Assembly: GCF_018294505.1 (NCBI RefSeq)
Contig: NC_057795.1
Location: 228,464,493 to 228,528,492 of the forward strand
Source: Triticum aestivum
Lineage: Eukaryota > Streptophyta > Magnoliopsida > Poales > Poaceae
Direction of reading: 5' to 3'
Length of the DNA stretch: 64,000 nt
The position numbers and the translations under genes are program-made. Shown piece by piece: positions 48,957 through 59,916 of the stretch. Positions within the stretch are counted from its first letter, which is position 1. Every line of letters starts with the position of its first letter. Under the pieces are notes generated by a model. It saw only the letters and a list, made by a program, of their open reading frames with translations, was not told where the DNA came from and did not search any database.

Positions 48957-50697
48957 TGAAGGAAATATGCCCTAGAGGCAATAATAAAGTTATTATTTAT
49001 TTCCTTATAATCATGATAAATGTTTATTATTCATGCTAGAATTGTATTTACCGGAAACATAATACATGTGTGAATACATAGACAAACAGAGTGTCACTAG
49101 TATGCCTCTACTTGACTAGCTCGTTAATCAAAGATGGTTATGTTTCCTAACCATGAACAATGAGTTGTTATTTGATTAACGAGGTCACATCATTAGTAGA
49201 ATGATCTGATTGACATGACCCATTCCATTAGCTTAGCACCCGATCGTTTAGTATGTTGCTATTGCTTTCTTCATGACTTATACATGTTCCTATGACTATG
49301 AGATTATGCAACTCCCGTTTACCGGAGGAACACTTTGGGTACTACCAAACGTCACAACGTAACTGGGTGATTATAAAGGAGTACTACAGGTGTCTCCAAT
49401 GGTCGATGTTGGGTTGGCGTATTTCGAGATTAGGATTTGTCACTCCGATTGTCGGAGAGGTATCTCTGGGCCCTCTCGGTAATACACATCACATAAGCCT
49501 TGCAAGCATTACAACTAATATGTTAGTTGTGAGATGATGTATTACGGAACGAGTAAAGAGACTTCTGGTAACGAGATTGAACTAGGTATTGGATACCGAC
49601 GATCGAATCTCGGGCAAGTAGCATACTGATGACAAAGGGAACAACGTATGTTGTTATGCGGTCTGACCGATAAAGATCTTCGTAGAATATGTAGGAGCCA
49701 ATATGGGCATCCAGGTCCCGCTATTGGTTATTGACCGGAGACGTGTCTTGGTCATGTCTACATTGTTCTCGAACCCGTAGGGTCCGCACGCTTAAGGTTA
49801 CGATGACAGTTATATTATGAGTTTATGCATTTTGATGTACCGAAGGTTGTTCGGGGTCCCGGATGTGATCACGGACATGACGAGGAGTCTCGAAATGGTC
49901 GAGACATAAAGATTGATATATTGGAAGCCTATGTTTGGACATCGGAAGTGTTCCGGGTGAAATCGGGATTTTACCGGGTTACCGGGAGGTTACCGGAACC
50001 CCCCGGGAGCCATATGGGCCTTCATGGGCCTTAGTGGAAAGGAGAAAGGGGCAGCCCAAGGGGACTGCGCGCCTCCCCCCTTCCCCTAGTCCTATTAGGA
50101 CTAGGAGAGGTGGCCGGCCACCCCTCTCCCTCTTTCCCCCTTGGGAATCCTAGTTGGAATAGGATTGGGGGGGGGGGGTCCTACTCCCGGTAGGAGTAGG
50201 ACTCCTCCTGCGCCTCTCTCTCTTGGCCGGCGCCCCCTCCCCCTTTGCTCCTTTATATACTGAGGTAGAGGCACCCCAAAGACACACAAGTTGACACAAG
50301 TTGATCCACGTGATCTATTCCTTAGCCGTGTGCGGTGCCCCCTGCCACCATATTCCTCGATAATACTGTAGCGGAGTTTAGGTGAAGCCCTGCTGCTGTA
50401 GTTCATCAAGATCGTCACCACGCCGTCGTGCTGACGAAACTCTTCCCCGACACTTTGCTGGATCGGATTCCGGGGATCGTCATCGAGCTGAACGTGTGCT
50501 CGAACTCGGAGGTGCCGTAGTTTCGGTGCTTGATCGGTTGGATCGAGAAGACGTACGACTACTTCCTCTACGTCGTGTCATCGCTTCCGCAGTCGGTCTG
50601 CGTTGGGTACGTAGACAATACTCTCCCCTCGTTGCTATGCATCACATGATCTTGCGTGTGCGTAGGAAATTTTTTGAAATTACTACGAAACCCAACA
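48957..50697 (+). repeat. 3' LTR of plus-strand Copia element
   Basis: 1741 bp, TG...CA, followed by TTATG and the resumed LARD LTR. Differs from the 5' LTR mostly by C/T and G/A changes and by homopolymer length near 50166. Confidence 0.96.
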
Positions 50698-50702
50698 TTA
50701 TG
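50698..50702 (+). repeat. 5-bp target site duplication, right (TTATG)
   Basis: Pairs with 42105-42109; after it the LARD LTR resumes (ggacccccttgacag). Confidence 0.97.
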
Positions 50703-51880
50703 GGACCCCCTTGACAGTTCGCTTTGAATAAAACTCCTCCAGCAAGGCCCAACATTGGTTTTACCATTTGCCTCACCTAGCCCTTTTTCCCTTGGGAGTC
50801 ACGCTCTCAAGGGTCATCTTTATTTTACCCCCCTCGGGCCAGTGCTTGTCTAAGTGTTGGTCCAAACCGAGCGATGTCCGGCGGCCCCTGGGCAACCAGG
50901 GTCTATGCCAACCCGACGTCTGGCTCATCCGGTGTGCCCTGAGAACGAGATATGTGCAGCTCCTATCGAGATTTGTCGGCACAGCGGGAGGCTTTGCTGG
51001 TTTTGTTTTACCATTGTCGAAATGTCTTGTAAACCGGGATTCCGAGTCTGATCGGGTCTTTCTGGGAGAAGGTAAATCCTTCGTTGATCACGAGAGCTTA
51101 TCATGGTCTAAGTTGGGACACCCCTGCAGGGTATAATCTTTCGAAAGCCGTGCCTGCGGTTATAGGCAGATGGGAATTTGTTAATGTCCGGTTGTAGATA
51201 ACTTGACACCAGATCCGAATTAAAATGCATCAACCGCGTGTGTAGCCGTGATGGTCTCTTTTCGGCGGAGTCCGGGAAGTGAACACGGTTTCTGGGTTAT
51301 GTTTGACGTAAGTAGGAGTTCAGGATCACTTCTTGATCATTGCTAGCTTCACGACCATTCCTTTTGCTCTCTTCTCGCTCTTATTTGCGTATGTTATCCA
51401 CCATATCATGCTTAGTCGCTGCTGCAGCCTCACCACTTATCCTTTCCTTACCCATTAAGCTTTGCTAGTCTTGATACCCATGGTAATGGGATTGCTGAGT
51501 CCTCGTGGCTCCCAGATTACTACAACAACAGTTGCAGGTACATGTTTTGCGATGATCATGACGCGAGAGCGATGCTTGCTTGCGTTGAGTTCTTCTTCTG
51601 CTTCTTCGATCAGGGGATAGGTTCCAGGTCGGCAGCCTGGGCTAGCAGGGTGGATGTCGTTTGAGTTTCTGTTTGTGTTTCATCCATAGTAGGATGATGC
51701 TCTTATGTATTGTGATGTTGTATTCATGTGGCATAGTATGCCTCTTGTATGTATCCCCATCTATTATGTAATGTTGATGTAATGATATCCACCTTGCAAA
51801 AGCATTTCAATATGCGGGTCTATCCTTGGTGGGACCTTCGAGTTCCTTTTGGATAGGGTCGCATATTGGGCGTGACAAGT

Positions 51881-51893
51881 TGGTATCAGAGCC
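51881..51893 (+). promoter_or_regulatory. LARD primer binding site, initiator-Met tRNA
   Basis: TGGTATCAGAGCC after the LTR end and a 3-base spacer AGT. Identical to the chromovirus site at 27138-27150, spacer included. Confidence 0.92.
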
Positions 51894-54332
51894 TTGACCG
51901 ACCCTAGGAGCCCCCTTGATTGATCGTGTAGTTTGGCCGTTGTTGAGTCTAGAAGAAAACTGTTTTCGGAGTCTAGTTATATCGGAGAGTAGGAATTCTT
52001 TTTACTCCTCAGCCCCTTCGTCGCTCTGGTAAGGAATCTTGACGTAGGTGTTTTGAATTCCTCCTCTTCCCCTTCAAATTTTTCTTTAGGATCACGTGGT
52101 TAGTTTTTTTTCGTTCGTTGGTTCTCAGCTCTTTTGATCCAGTGCATTTCTCGTCAAGTTGACTCGAGCCTCTTCATCTTTGCAAGTTCAATCCTCATTT
52201 GTTTTCTTTTCCCACCCGCCCACCCTTCTTCTTCTCAGAACCGGAGTTCGTAATCGAGTATCCATTCTACTCGTGTGAAGTCTTTGCTTTCTTTCCTCAA
52301 TGATTTCAACCCGTGTCTTCTCTTCAAGTTATTCGCCGGTTCCCCTTCCAAGTTGTCTTTGTTTTCCCGCCCTCCCACCCTCTTCTTCCCGGAGCCTGAG
52401 TCTGTTTCGAGCATCAATTTCACTTGTGTGGAGCCTCTTCAGTCTTCCCCCAATTATTTCAACCGGTGAATTCTCGTCTCGTTCATCATTCTTCATCTCT
52501 TTTTCTTTTCCGGTGGATTCAATTCTAATTTTTTGGTAGTGATTATATTCTTTTCCTCGGCTCAAGTGTTTTCCCTGCTTGTTCTCCTCTCGCCAGTTAA
52601 TCATTACGGAGTTCAGAAGACATCTCAGGAGATTCGTTTGTGTTCCAATTAATTCGAGGTTGTCACCTCATTCAAATATTTCAATTGTTCCGGTGCATCA
52701 TCTATCTATTCAATAATCCTTTTCAACGGTGTTGTCTCTTCAGTGGGCCCTAACCCACAGGTCTTTTTCCAGGATCTTACCTGACTCTTCTAATTCCCCC
52801 GGAGTTATTCTCAAATTCTTTTCGGAGTCTGACGTAAGAATGAATTTCATCAGTCAGATGCCTTTCCAAGATTGATTTCAAATCATTTCATTGTTGGCTC
52901 AACCTCTTTGCTTTCCGTTCTTCCGGAGTTTCTCAACAATTTTGGTGGTGTTTCTCATCGTCTTTCTCATATTTGAAGATCGAAGAAAAGTTTTTCCTCT
53001 AAATCTTGTCCATTCTCTCGAAGTTTCGTGGTTCTAGCTTCATGTTATCAGTCTCGAATTATACCATTTGTCAGATATTCTTTTCTTACCCATCCGGAGT
53101 ATGTCAGAAGTTGTTCTCCCATTTCTTTTCACCGGAGGCCATCGTTCCAGTTATTGTTCTCTATTTATCCCGGTGCTTCGTTCAAGTGTTCGTTAATCAG
53201 CTCATGATCTCTGTGTTCTTTTGCATCTAATCCCCTCTAACATATTTGTTCTTCTAATTCTTCCCGGTGATTCTTTCTCTTTTCTTTGTTCTTTGTCATT
53301 TCTTACGGTGGTTCGTTCCAGATTCTTTTTCCTTGATTATCATTTTTATCCATTCGATCTTTCCAGTCCTACCGGTGGTTCATGAAGACCTTCTCAAGTT
53401 TGTGATATGTCACTTCTCAATCCTTTTCAACAAGAATAAGTTGCATGCCAAATCCGGTTGTCATCAATTAAATTTGATGAGGATAAGCATAACATAAGTC
53501 TTATTCTTATTTCATCCAAGTGAGTAATCCCTTCCTTCGGAGATTGTTCATGTTGAATAATTTCTCGATTCCAAGTTGTTCACCTTTTCTTTTCCGGAGT
53601 TCAATTTCCTCGGCCATTTCGTCGGAACCTCCATTTAAATCATCACAAGCTTTTATCTTATTCTTTCTTCCTTCATTCTATCTCATCATCCTTTTTGTTA
53701 ATGGAGTTCTTCATGGTGGTTCGTCATGATTTAATTCATTCCTCAAGAGTTCATCAAGATTTTGTTGGTGGAGTTCTAGTATCTTTTCTTCTCGCGTCTC
53801 GAAGTGCAAGTAATTCTTCATTTTCTTCTGAAGTGGAGTTTTGCATTTCTTTATTCCTCTCAGCTATTCAATCATTTTCGTTTGCGGCTGGTTATCACCT
53901 CATAATTTCTGAGATGTTATCCATAAGTCCACGACAAGCTTATTCTTTTCGTTGTTGAATTTTCTCAACAACTCCATTCAATCCTTCCTTCTAAGTTCTT
54001 TTCATTCCATTCTTACAATTCTTTCCGGAGGTCTTGTGTCATGTCTTCATCAAGTATCATTCCATCCTCTCTGGTTCATGTTCTATTCCTTCCATTTTCA
54101 GTCGGAGTGCTGCCTAAATCCTTTCAGTCTTATTCGTTTCTTATCTCGTTCCAACCGGAGTGGTTTCATAGTCTATCTGATTCCGTGAGCTTTTGATTCT
54201 CGTCATTCTCGTCGTTCCTCTCTTCTTCTCGAGTGCTCTCGATTCTTTGCTTTTTCTTTTGAGTTCCTGTTTCACCTCATCCCTTTTCCCTTCCGTCTCG
54301 ATCCTAAGATCTCGGGACGAGATCTCTTGTTA
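51894..54332 (+). other. Non-coding internal domain of LARD
   Basis: About 2.4 kb, strongly pyrimidine-rich on the plus strand, with no ORF over about 90 codons and no retroelement protein motif. Words of the form (C)CGG(A/T)G recur roughly twenty times, for example near 52241, 52387, 52463, 52510, 52799, 52927, 53093, 53131, 53264, 53372, 53595, 54026 and 54153. This looks like a decayed short repeat or structured RNA region. In known LARDs this domain replaces gag-pol and may serve RNA packaging. Confidence 0.75.
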
Positions 54333-54344
54333 GTGGAGGAGTGT
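54333..54344 (+). promoter_or_regulatory. LARD polypurine tract
   Basis: gtggaggagtgt directly before the right LTR. The preceding sequence (atctcgggacgagatctc) parallels the chromovirus 3' end (atctcaggacgagatttc). Confidence 0.8.
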
Positions 54345-57300
54345 TGTAACACCCCGGGTTCGATGCGCCAGGTGTCCGCCAGTTATTCGCCGTCGTTGCC
54401 ATGTCATTTGCTTGCGTGTTGTATTTTGCCATGTCATCATTCGCATTGTGTCATCATGTGCAGTGCATTGCATCGCATTCGTGTTCGTCTCATGCATCCG
54501 AGCCTTTTCCCCGTTGTCCGTTTTGCGATCCGGCACTCCTATGCCCTCCGGCGTTCCCCTTTTGTCTCTCGTCGTGAGCGGGTGTTAAACATTCTCGGAA
54601 TGGACCGAGTCTTGTCAAGTGGCCTTGGTATACCACCGGTAGACCGCCTGTCAAGTTTCGTGCCATTTGGAGGTCGCTTGATACTCCAACGGTTAACCGG
54701 GTAACCGTAAAGCCCTCTTTTTTTGCAGCCCAACACCCCTTCCAAACTGGCCCAAAACCCATCCAAACCCCCTCCACGCTCTCGGTCGTTCGATCACGAT
54801 CGTGTGGGCGAAAACCGCTCCTCATTTGGACTCTCCTAGCTCCCAGAAAATATAAATAAGCCTCCCCCTCCGAAATCCCGGGTCCAAACCCTAGCCATTT
54901 TCCTCCCCGCGCCACCGAACGCTTTCTCCTCCCACCAGACATGTCTGCCCCCGCCCCCGCGGCGAATCCGGGTGTGACACGTGTCCCCGCCGGCCTCCTC
55001 TCTCTCCCCGCGCCGCCGCGGCCCGCCCGGCCCACGGGAGGCCCGTCCCGGGCTGCGACCGGGCCCGAGCGCGCCCGTGCCCCGCGCGCCTCCCTGCCCT
55101 CCGGTCCCCGCCGCCAGCGAGCGCCCCGACGCTGCGCCTGGTGCTCCCCGCCGCCCGGCCGGCCTCCGCCGCCCTCGCCGAGACTCTTCGCCGCCGCCCC
55201 TCGGCTCCCGCGCCCGCAGGCACCCAAGCTCCCCGGCCCCACGCGTCGCTCCTCGTCGCCCGCGTCCCGCGCGCCCGAGCCGCCCTTCACCGGAGCCGGC
55301 CGTCGCCGCCGCTCGCCCGTCGCCCCCGCGCCTCCTCTCCGTCGCCCCCGGCCAGATCCGGCCACGGGAGGGTCGGATCCAACCGTCCCGTGCCTCCCCG
55401 GCCTCTTCCTCCTCGTCTCCGGCGACGAACTCTGGGGATCCTCGAAATCCGTGCAGCCCTAGGTTGACCCCCGAAATTCCTCCAAGTCCCCATAATTTTT
55501 TGACATTATCACGCCATGTTCATCGCATCATATCTCTGCATCCGTAGCTCCGTTTTGTGTGTGTAATATGTCAAATTGTTTGTCTCAACGAGTTATTCAT
55601 TTCATTCCATCGCATCATGTTCATTTGAGCTCATCTTGATGCCTGAATCATCGTTGCAAGAGTCCTTCATAATGTTGTCTGCTGTCTGTTAACAGAACTT
55701 GCTCATTTGTCAATTTTGCCATGATTGATGTGTGCATCCTATGAGGTTGATGTCTACATGTGTTTTGATCTATGCCATGTCTTCTTTATAGAGGTGCTTA
55801 CCATGTATTTTTGTGATCAATGTGGTGACTAGCACAAGCATGCAAACTAGGCATCGTGATATTGCTGATTTCAATCCCTGTTATGCTGTTATTTTAATGC
55901 CATATAAACTTGATGCTACAGAGAGATCCATGCATATTTTGAGATACTTCAGTAAGGGTGTTTTGAACATGTGGTTATTGTCTATCCATTGATGCCCATG
56001 GTTGCAATTATGGAGTAGTCTAGCATGTCATTTTCGTGCTCTACTTTTGCTTCAAAATGTTTCCTGGCAAATTGTTTACATGTTATTCAATTTTGCCAAG
56101 GTTGCTGTAGTTGATCCTTGCATGCTATGAACTTGTTCTTGCCTTGGTTTGTTTCACAAACATGTCTTCTTGCTGATGCTATGCTTATCTTGTCATGCAA
56201 TGACTTGTGGTGAGTGAATCAAGCTTGTTAAGTAGGGTACTTGCTGTTGCTGTTTTGCTAGGCTGAATCTGTTATTTCGTGATGCTATGTAAACCTGCTG
56301 CTACTAGTCATTCTATGCATAATCTGGAGATGTTCACTAAGGGTGTTTTGTTATACATGTTATGCTCTATCCATCCATGCCCCTGGTTGCAATTATAGCC
56401 TACTGCAGCTTGTTGTAATCTTGCTCCAAAGTAGCTAAATAATGTTGCTGTCAGCCTGTTAACATTAAGTTCAGTTGTTGCCATGATTGTTGCTAGTGAT
56501 ACATGCACCCTATGAACTTGCTCTTGCCATGCTTAGCTTCATAAATATGCCTTCTTACTGTTGGTTGCCTTGCCATGCCATTTAATGCTCTGTGGTGAGT
56601 GGTACAATCTCATCTACATGCCTACTTATCGTTGTTCCTGCCATGTTTGAATCTGTAATATAACTTGCTATGTTTACATGGGTGCCATCATATTTTCTGA
56701 TCCTTTTTGGCTCATGGTCAGTAAGGGACTGTTGTTCTATGCATTTAGTAGTATCATGCCATGCCTTTGTTTGCCATTATAAGTTCCTGTAACATGTTTG
56801 ATAGCTCTAAACATTGCAACCTGATGTTATTTTCTGCAAAGTCTGAACTGTTATTATTTGCAATCTTGCCATGTGTGTTTGAGCATGTTCTAGTGATTTC
56901 TGGAGTTAGCTCAGTGTTCATGTTTTGTTATGCTTTACCTGTACATCATGTCCATGCCTTTTTTTATCATGTTGAGATGCTGTAGCATATTGTTTTGATG
57001 CTTTCAAGATGCCTAGTTGCTGTTTTGGGCAGATTGTTGCTATAACTTGTATAGTGTGTGTGTGTTGAACCGTTGCTCCGTTTTGAGTGTGCTCTATATG
57101 AAACTCGCTTAGAATTGCATGTAGTTTCATATTATCATGTTGCATCCTTGTTTTGAGGTGTTTGCTTTTGGCATCAATGCCATGTTTATCTTGTTTTGCT
57201 CATATCTTCTAGGCCGTAGCTCCGAACTAAATGAACTTTATATGTAACTTGACTAGAATCTCGTGTAGATCATCTTGGTGCATCTTAACTTGTTGTTTAA

Positions 57301-59233
57301 CAACTTGAACATAAGGTTTATTCAGATCTGGACCATCTTCGAAATTTGCATATGAGGACTTACCGGATTAGTTCTATGTTGTTCCCGGCCTCATTTAAAC
57401 TTGCCTTGATGTGTTGCTCTTGTTTGCATCATCTCTTGCCATGAGTAACCTCATATAGATTTGTCATGCATCATGCTTGTTGTGCATAATGTCATGCTCA
57501 TGTGTGGTGTGTTTACCATGTTGTGTGCTTCTTCTTGTTAGTTCCTGTTTCGTTGCGATCGTGAGGATTCGTTCGTCTACGCTTGGTTCGGCTTCATTCG
57601 TTCGTCTTCTTCATGGACTCGTTCTTCTTCCTTGCGGGATTTCAGGCAAGATGACTGCTACCCTGGATCTCACTACTATCATTGCTATGCTAGTTGCTTC
57701 GTTCTATCGCTATGCTGCGTTACCTATCTGTTGCTCATCAAGCCTCCCATATTGCCATGAACCTCTAACCTTTGACACCTTTCCTATGCAAACCATTGCT
57801 TGGCTATGTTACCGCTTTGCTCAGCCCCTCTTATAGCGTTGCTAGTTGCAGGTGAAGTTGAAGATTGCTCCATGGCGGACAAGATTTTGTTGGGATATCA
57901 CAATATCTCTTATATTATTAATGCATCAATATACTTGGTAAAGGGTGGAAGACTCGGCTTTATGCCTGGTGTTTTGTTCCACTCTTGCCGCCCTAGTTTC
58001 TGTCATACCGGTGTTATGTTCCCGGATTTTGCGTTCCTTACGCGGTTGGGTGATTTATGGGACCCCCTTGACAGTTTGCTTTGAATAAAACTCCTCCAGC
58101 AAGGCCCAACATTGGTTTTACCATTTGCCTCACCTAGCCCTTTTCCCCTTGGGAGTCGCGCTCTTGAGGGTCATCTTTATTTTACTCCCTCGGGCCAGTG
58201 CTTGTCTAAGTGTTGGTCCAAACCGAGCGATGTCTGGCGCCCCCAGGGCAACCAGGGTCTATGCCAACCCGACGTCTGGCTCATCCGGTGTGCCCTGAGA
58301 ACGAGATATGTGCAGCTCCTGTCGGGATTTGTTGGCACAGTGGGAGGCTTTGCTGGTCTTGTTTTACCATTGTTGAAATGTCTTGTAAACCGGGATTCCG
58401 AGTCTGATCGGGTCTTCCTGGGAGAAGGTAAATCCTTCGTTGATCGCGAGAGCTTATCATGGGTTAAGTTGGGACACCCCTGCAGGGTATAATCTTTCGA
58501 AAGCCGTGCCTGTGGTTATAGGCAGATGGGAATTTGTTAATGTCCGGTTGTAGATAACTTGACACCAGATCCGAATTAAAACGCATCAACCGCGTGTGTA
58601 GCCGTGATGGTCTCTTTTCGGCGGAGTCCGGGAAGTGAACACGGTTTCTGGGTTATGTTTGACGTAAGTAGGAGTTCATGATCACTTCTTGATCATTGCT
58701 AGCTTCACGATCGTTCCTTTTGCTCTCTTCTCGCTCTTATTTGCGTATGTTAGCCACCATATCATGCTTAATCGCTGCTGTAGCCTCACCACTTATCCTT
58801 TCCTTACCCATTAAGCTTTGCTAGTCTTGATACCCATGGTAATGGGATTGCTGAGTCCTCGTGGCTCAGAGATTACTACAACAACAGTTGCATGTATAGG
58901 TTTTGCGATGATCATGACGCGAGAGCGATGCTTGCTTGCGTTGAGTTCTTCTTCTGCTTCTTCGATCAGGGGATAGGTTCCAAGTCGGCAGCCTGGGCTA
59001 GCAGGGTGGATGTCGTTTGAGTTTCTATTTGTGTTTCATCCGTAGTCGGATGATGCTCTTATGTATTGTGATGTTGTATTCGTGTGGCATAGTATGCCTC
59101 TTGTATGTATCCCCATCTATTATGTAATGTTGATGTAATGATATCCACCTTGCAAAAGCGTTTCAATATGCGGGTCTATCCTTGGTGGGTCCTTCGAGTT
59201 CCTTTTAGATAGGGTCGCATATTGGGCGTGATA
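54345..59233 (+). repeat. Right LTR of LARD
   Basis: 4889 bp, starting TGTAACACCCCGGG and ending GGGCGTGATA (TG...TA; the left copy ends TG...CA). It lacks the Copia insertion: the empty site tgatttatggga is at about 58051, which proves the insertion in the left LTR. TATA box tataaata at 54851-54858. It lacks about 15 bp (gatgtttgtatgca region) present near 41205 in the left LTR. Confidence 0.93.
54851..54858 (+). promoter_or_regulatory. Putative TATA box in LARD right LTR
   Basis: tataaata followed by a CpG-rich stretch. The equivalent in the left LTR (38888-38898) reads ctatagataag. Confidence 0.5.
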
Positions 59234-59281
59234 GTCAGATGATGAAGATGTTAATATTTTTCTCAAAAGTCCCAAGCATAT
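59234..59281 (+). repeat. 48-bp flanking direct repeat, right copy
   Basis: Starts immediately after the LARD's last base and is identical over 48 bases to 38334-38381. It then continues into Tat-element intron sequence (aaccacttatac). Confidence 0.97.
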
Positions 59282-59606
59282 AACCACTTATACACTTGGC
59301 ACTTGGGGGCTAATGCGGACTGCTTCTTTTCTGCTGATTATTTAAAGTCCCAAGGCTCAAAACAAGTATTGATCTTGGCACTTGGGGGCTAATGTGTATT
59401 TGATCAGAAAATACACAAGCAAGGGAATTGAGAAAATACATAAAGTCCCGGTTTATCTTCAAGAGACAAACCGGCCCTTGGGGGATACTCAGTTGAAGTG
59501 TTCATTATCTTATAAGTCCCGATTTGTCTTCAAGAGACAAACCGGCCCTTGGGGGCTACAATGAAGTAAATATATGGAACAAGGGTTAAAATGTTTGGAA
59601 GATTAC

Positions 59607-59916
59607 CTCATAGCGCTCCTTCATCATGTTCACCAAACTAGCCTCATAATCTCGGCTTGTGTATAGGTGGTTTAGGGATCCGGAATGAAGCTCCTGGGCA
59701 GAAAGGTTAACATAACTGGATAAATCTGTCTTTTCTTTCCCCTTGCCCATAGCAATATACTCCTCCTTGACAGTATGCATTGATAAAGCAACCGGGTTGC
59801 CTGGGACAGTGTGAGCAGTACCGGTGATAATAACATCATCATCACCACCTTTTGACGGACTCGACGGATTGACAATATCCCTGGCTTGGCTCGGCAGATC
59901 AGCAGCTGGGCTCGGC
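59607..59916 (-). pseudogene. Antisense ORF (aORF) of Tat-type element, exon A (5' truncated)
   Basis: Open on the minus strand from the break at 59916 to a donor at 59607/59606 (cgctatgag|gtaatc). The phase matches exon B: GAG then GCT. It reads PSPAADLPSQARDIV, then GNPVALSMHTVKEEYIAM, and LYTSRDYEASLVNMMKERYE. It is cut at 59917 by the LTR of another Gypsy element. The intron to exon B was about 380 bp before the LARD inserted into it. Confidence 0.75.

Larger units (their letters stand above)
42110..50697 (+). mobile_element. Copia LTR retrotransposon (Angela/BARE-like), complete ends, dead coding region
   Basis: 8588 bp, plus strand, flanked by the perfect 5-bp target duplication TTATG (42105-42109 and 50698-50702). 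LTRs are 42110-43854 and 48957-50697; primer site at 43856; purine tract gtgggagac before 48957. It is inserted in the left LTR of the LARD. By eye the two LTRs differ by only about 15 substitutions plus small indels, whereas gag-pol is riddled with stops. Confidence 0.97.
38382..51877 (+). repeat. Left LTR of LARD, interrupted by Copia element
   Basis: Starts TGTAACACCCCGGG and ends GGGCGTGACA. LTR sequence is 38382-42109 and 50703-51877; 42110-50702 is the Copia insertion plus one copy of its target duplication. It contains a CpG-rich block (38930-39480), a long T-rich degenerate section (39540-41500), and a decayed TATA (ctatagataag, 38888-38898) where the right LTR has tataaata. Confidence 0.92.
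38382..59233 (+). mobile_element. LARD: non-coding LTR retrotransposon with about 4.9-kb LTRs (Sukkula-like?)
   Basis: Left LTR 38382-51877 (4.9 kb after removing the nested Copia element), internal region 51878-54344, right LTR 54345-59233. It has an initiator-Met primer site (51881) and a purine tract (54333-54344), but no gag or pol. That is the definition of a large retrotransposon derivative (LARD), a class described in barley and wheat. It must be mobilised in trans. Its LTR ends and primer context match the chromovirus in this window. Flanked by a 48-bp rather than a 5-bp duplication. Confidence 0.92.
28997..59916 (+). mobile_element. Tat-lineage Gypsy retrotransposon (Fatima-like?), split by LARD and another LTR element
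   Basis: Element DNA is 28997-38381 plus 59282-59916; the intervening DNA is the inserted LARD. It has a short 5' LTR, a TTGGCGCC-type primer site, gag, protease, RT, RNase H plus a second RNase H-like domain, integrase, a long 3' non-coding stretch and an antisense ORF. The extra RNase H and the antisense ORF are features described for Tat/Grande/RIRE2-type elements. It sits inside the chromovirus 5' LTR. The 3' LTR is beyond the window because another LTR element interrupts it at 59917. The Fatima name is a recollection only. Confidence 0.85.

Noticed and set aside
54490..55547. Long overlapping ORFs on both strands (up to 291 codons) in the GC-rich block of the LARD LTRs
   Set aside because: Composition effect: the block is CpG-rich with few A/T stops, frames are open on both strands, the frame is not kept between the two LTRs (frameshifts at 39240-39300 versus 55250), and no domain is recognisable.
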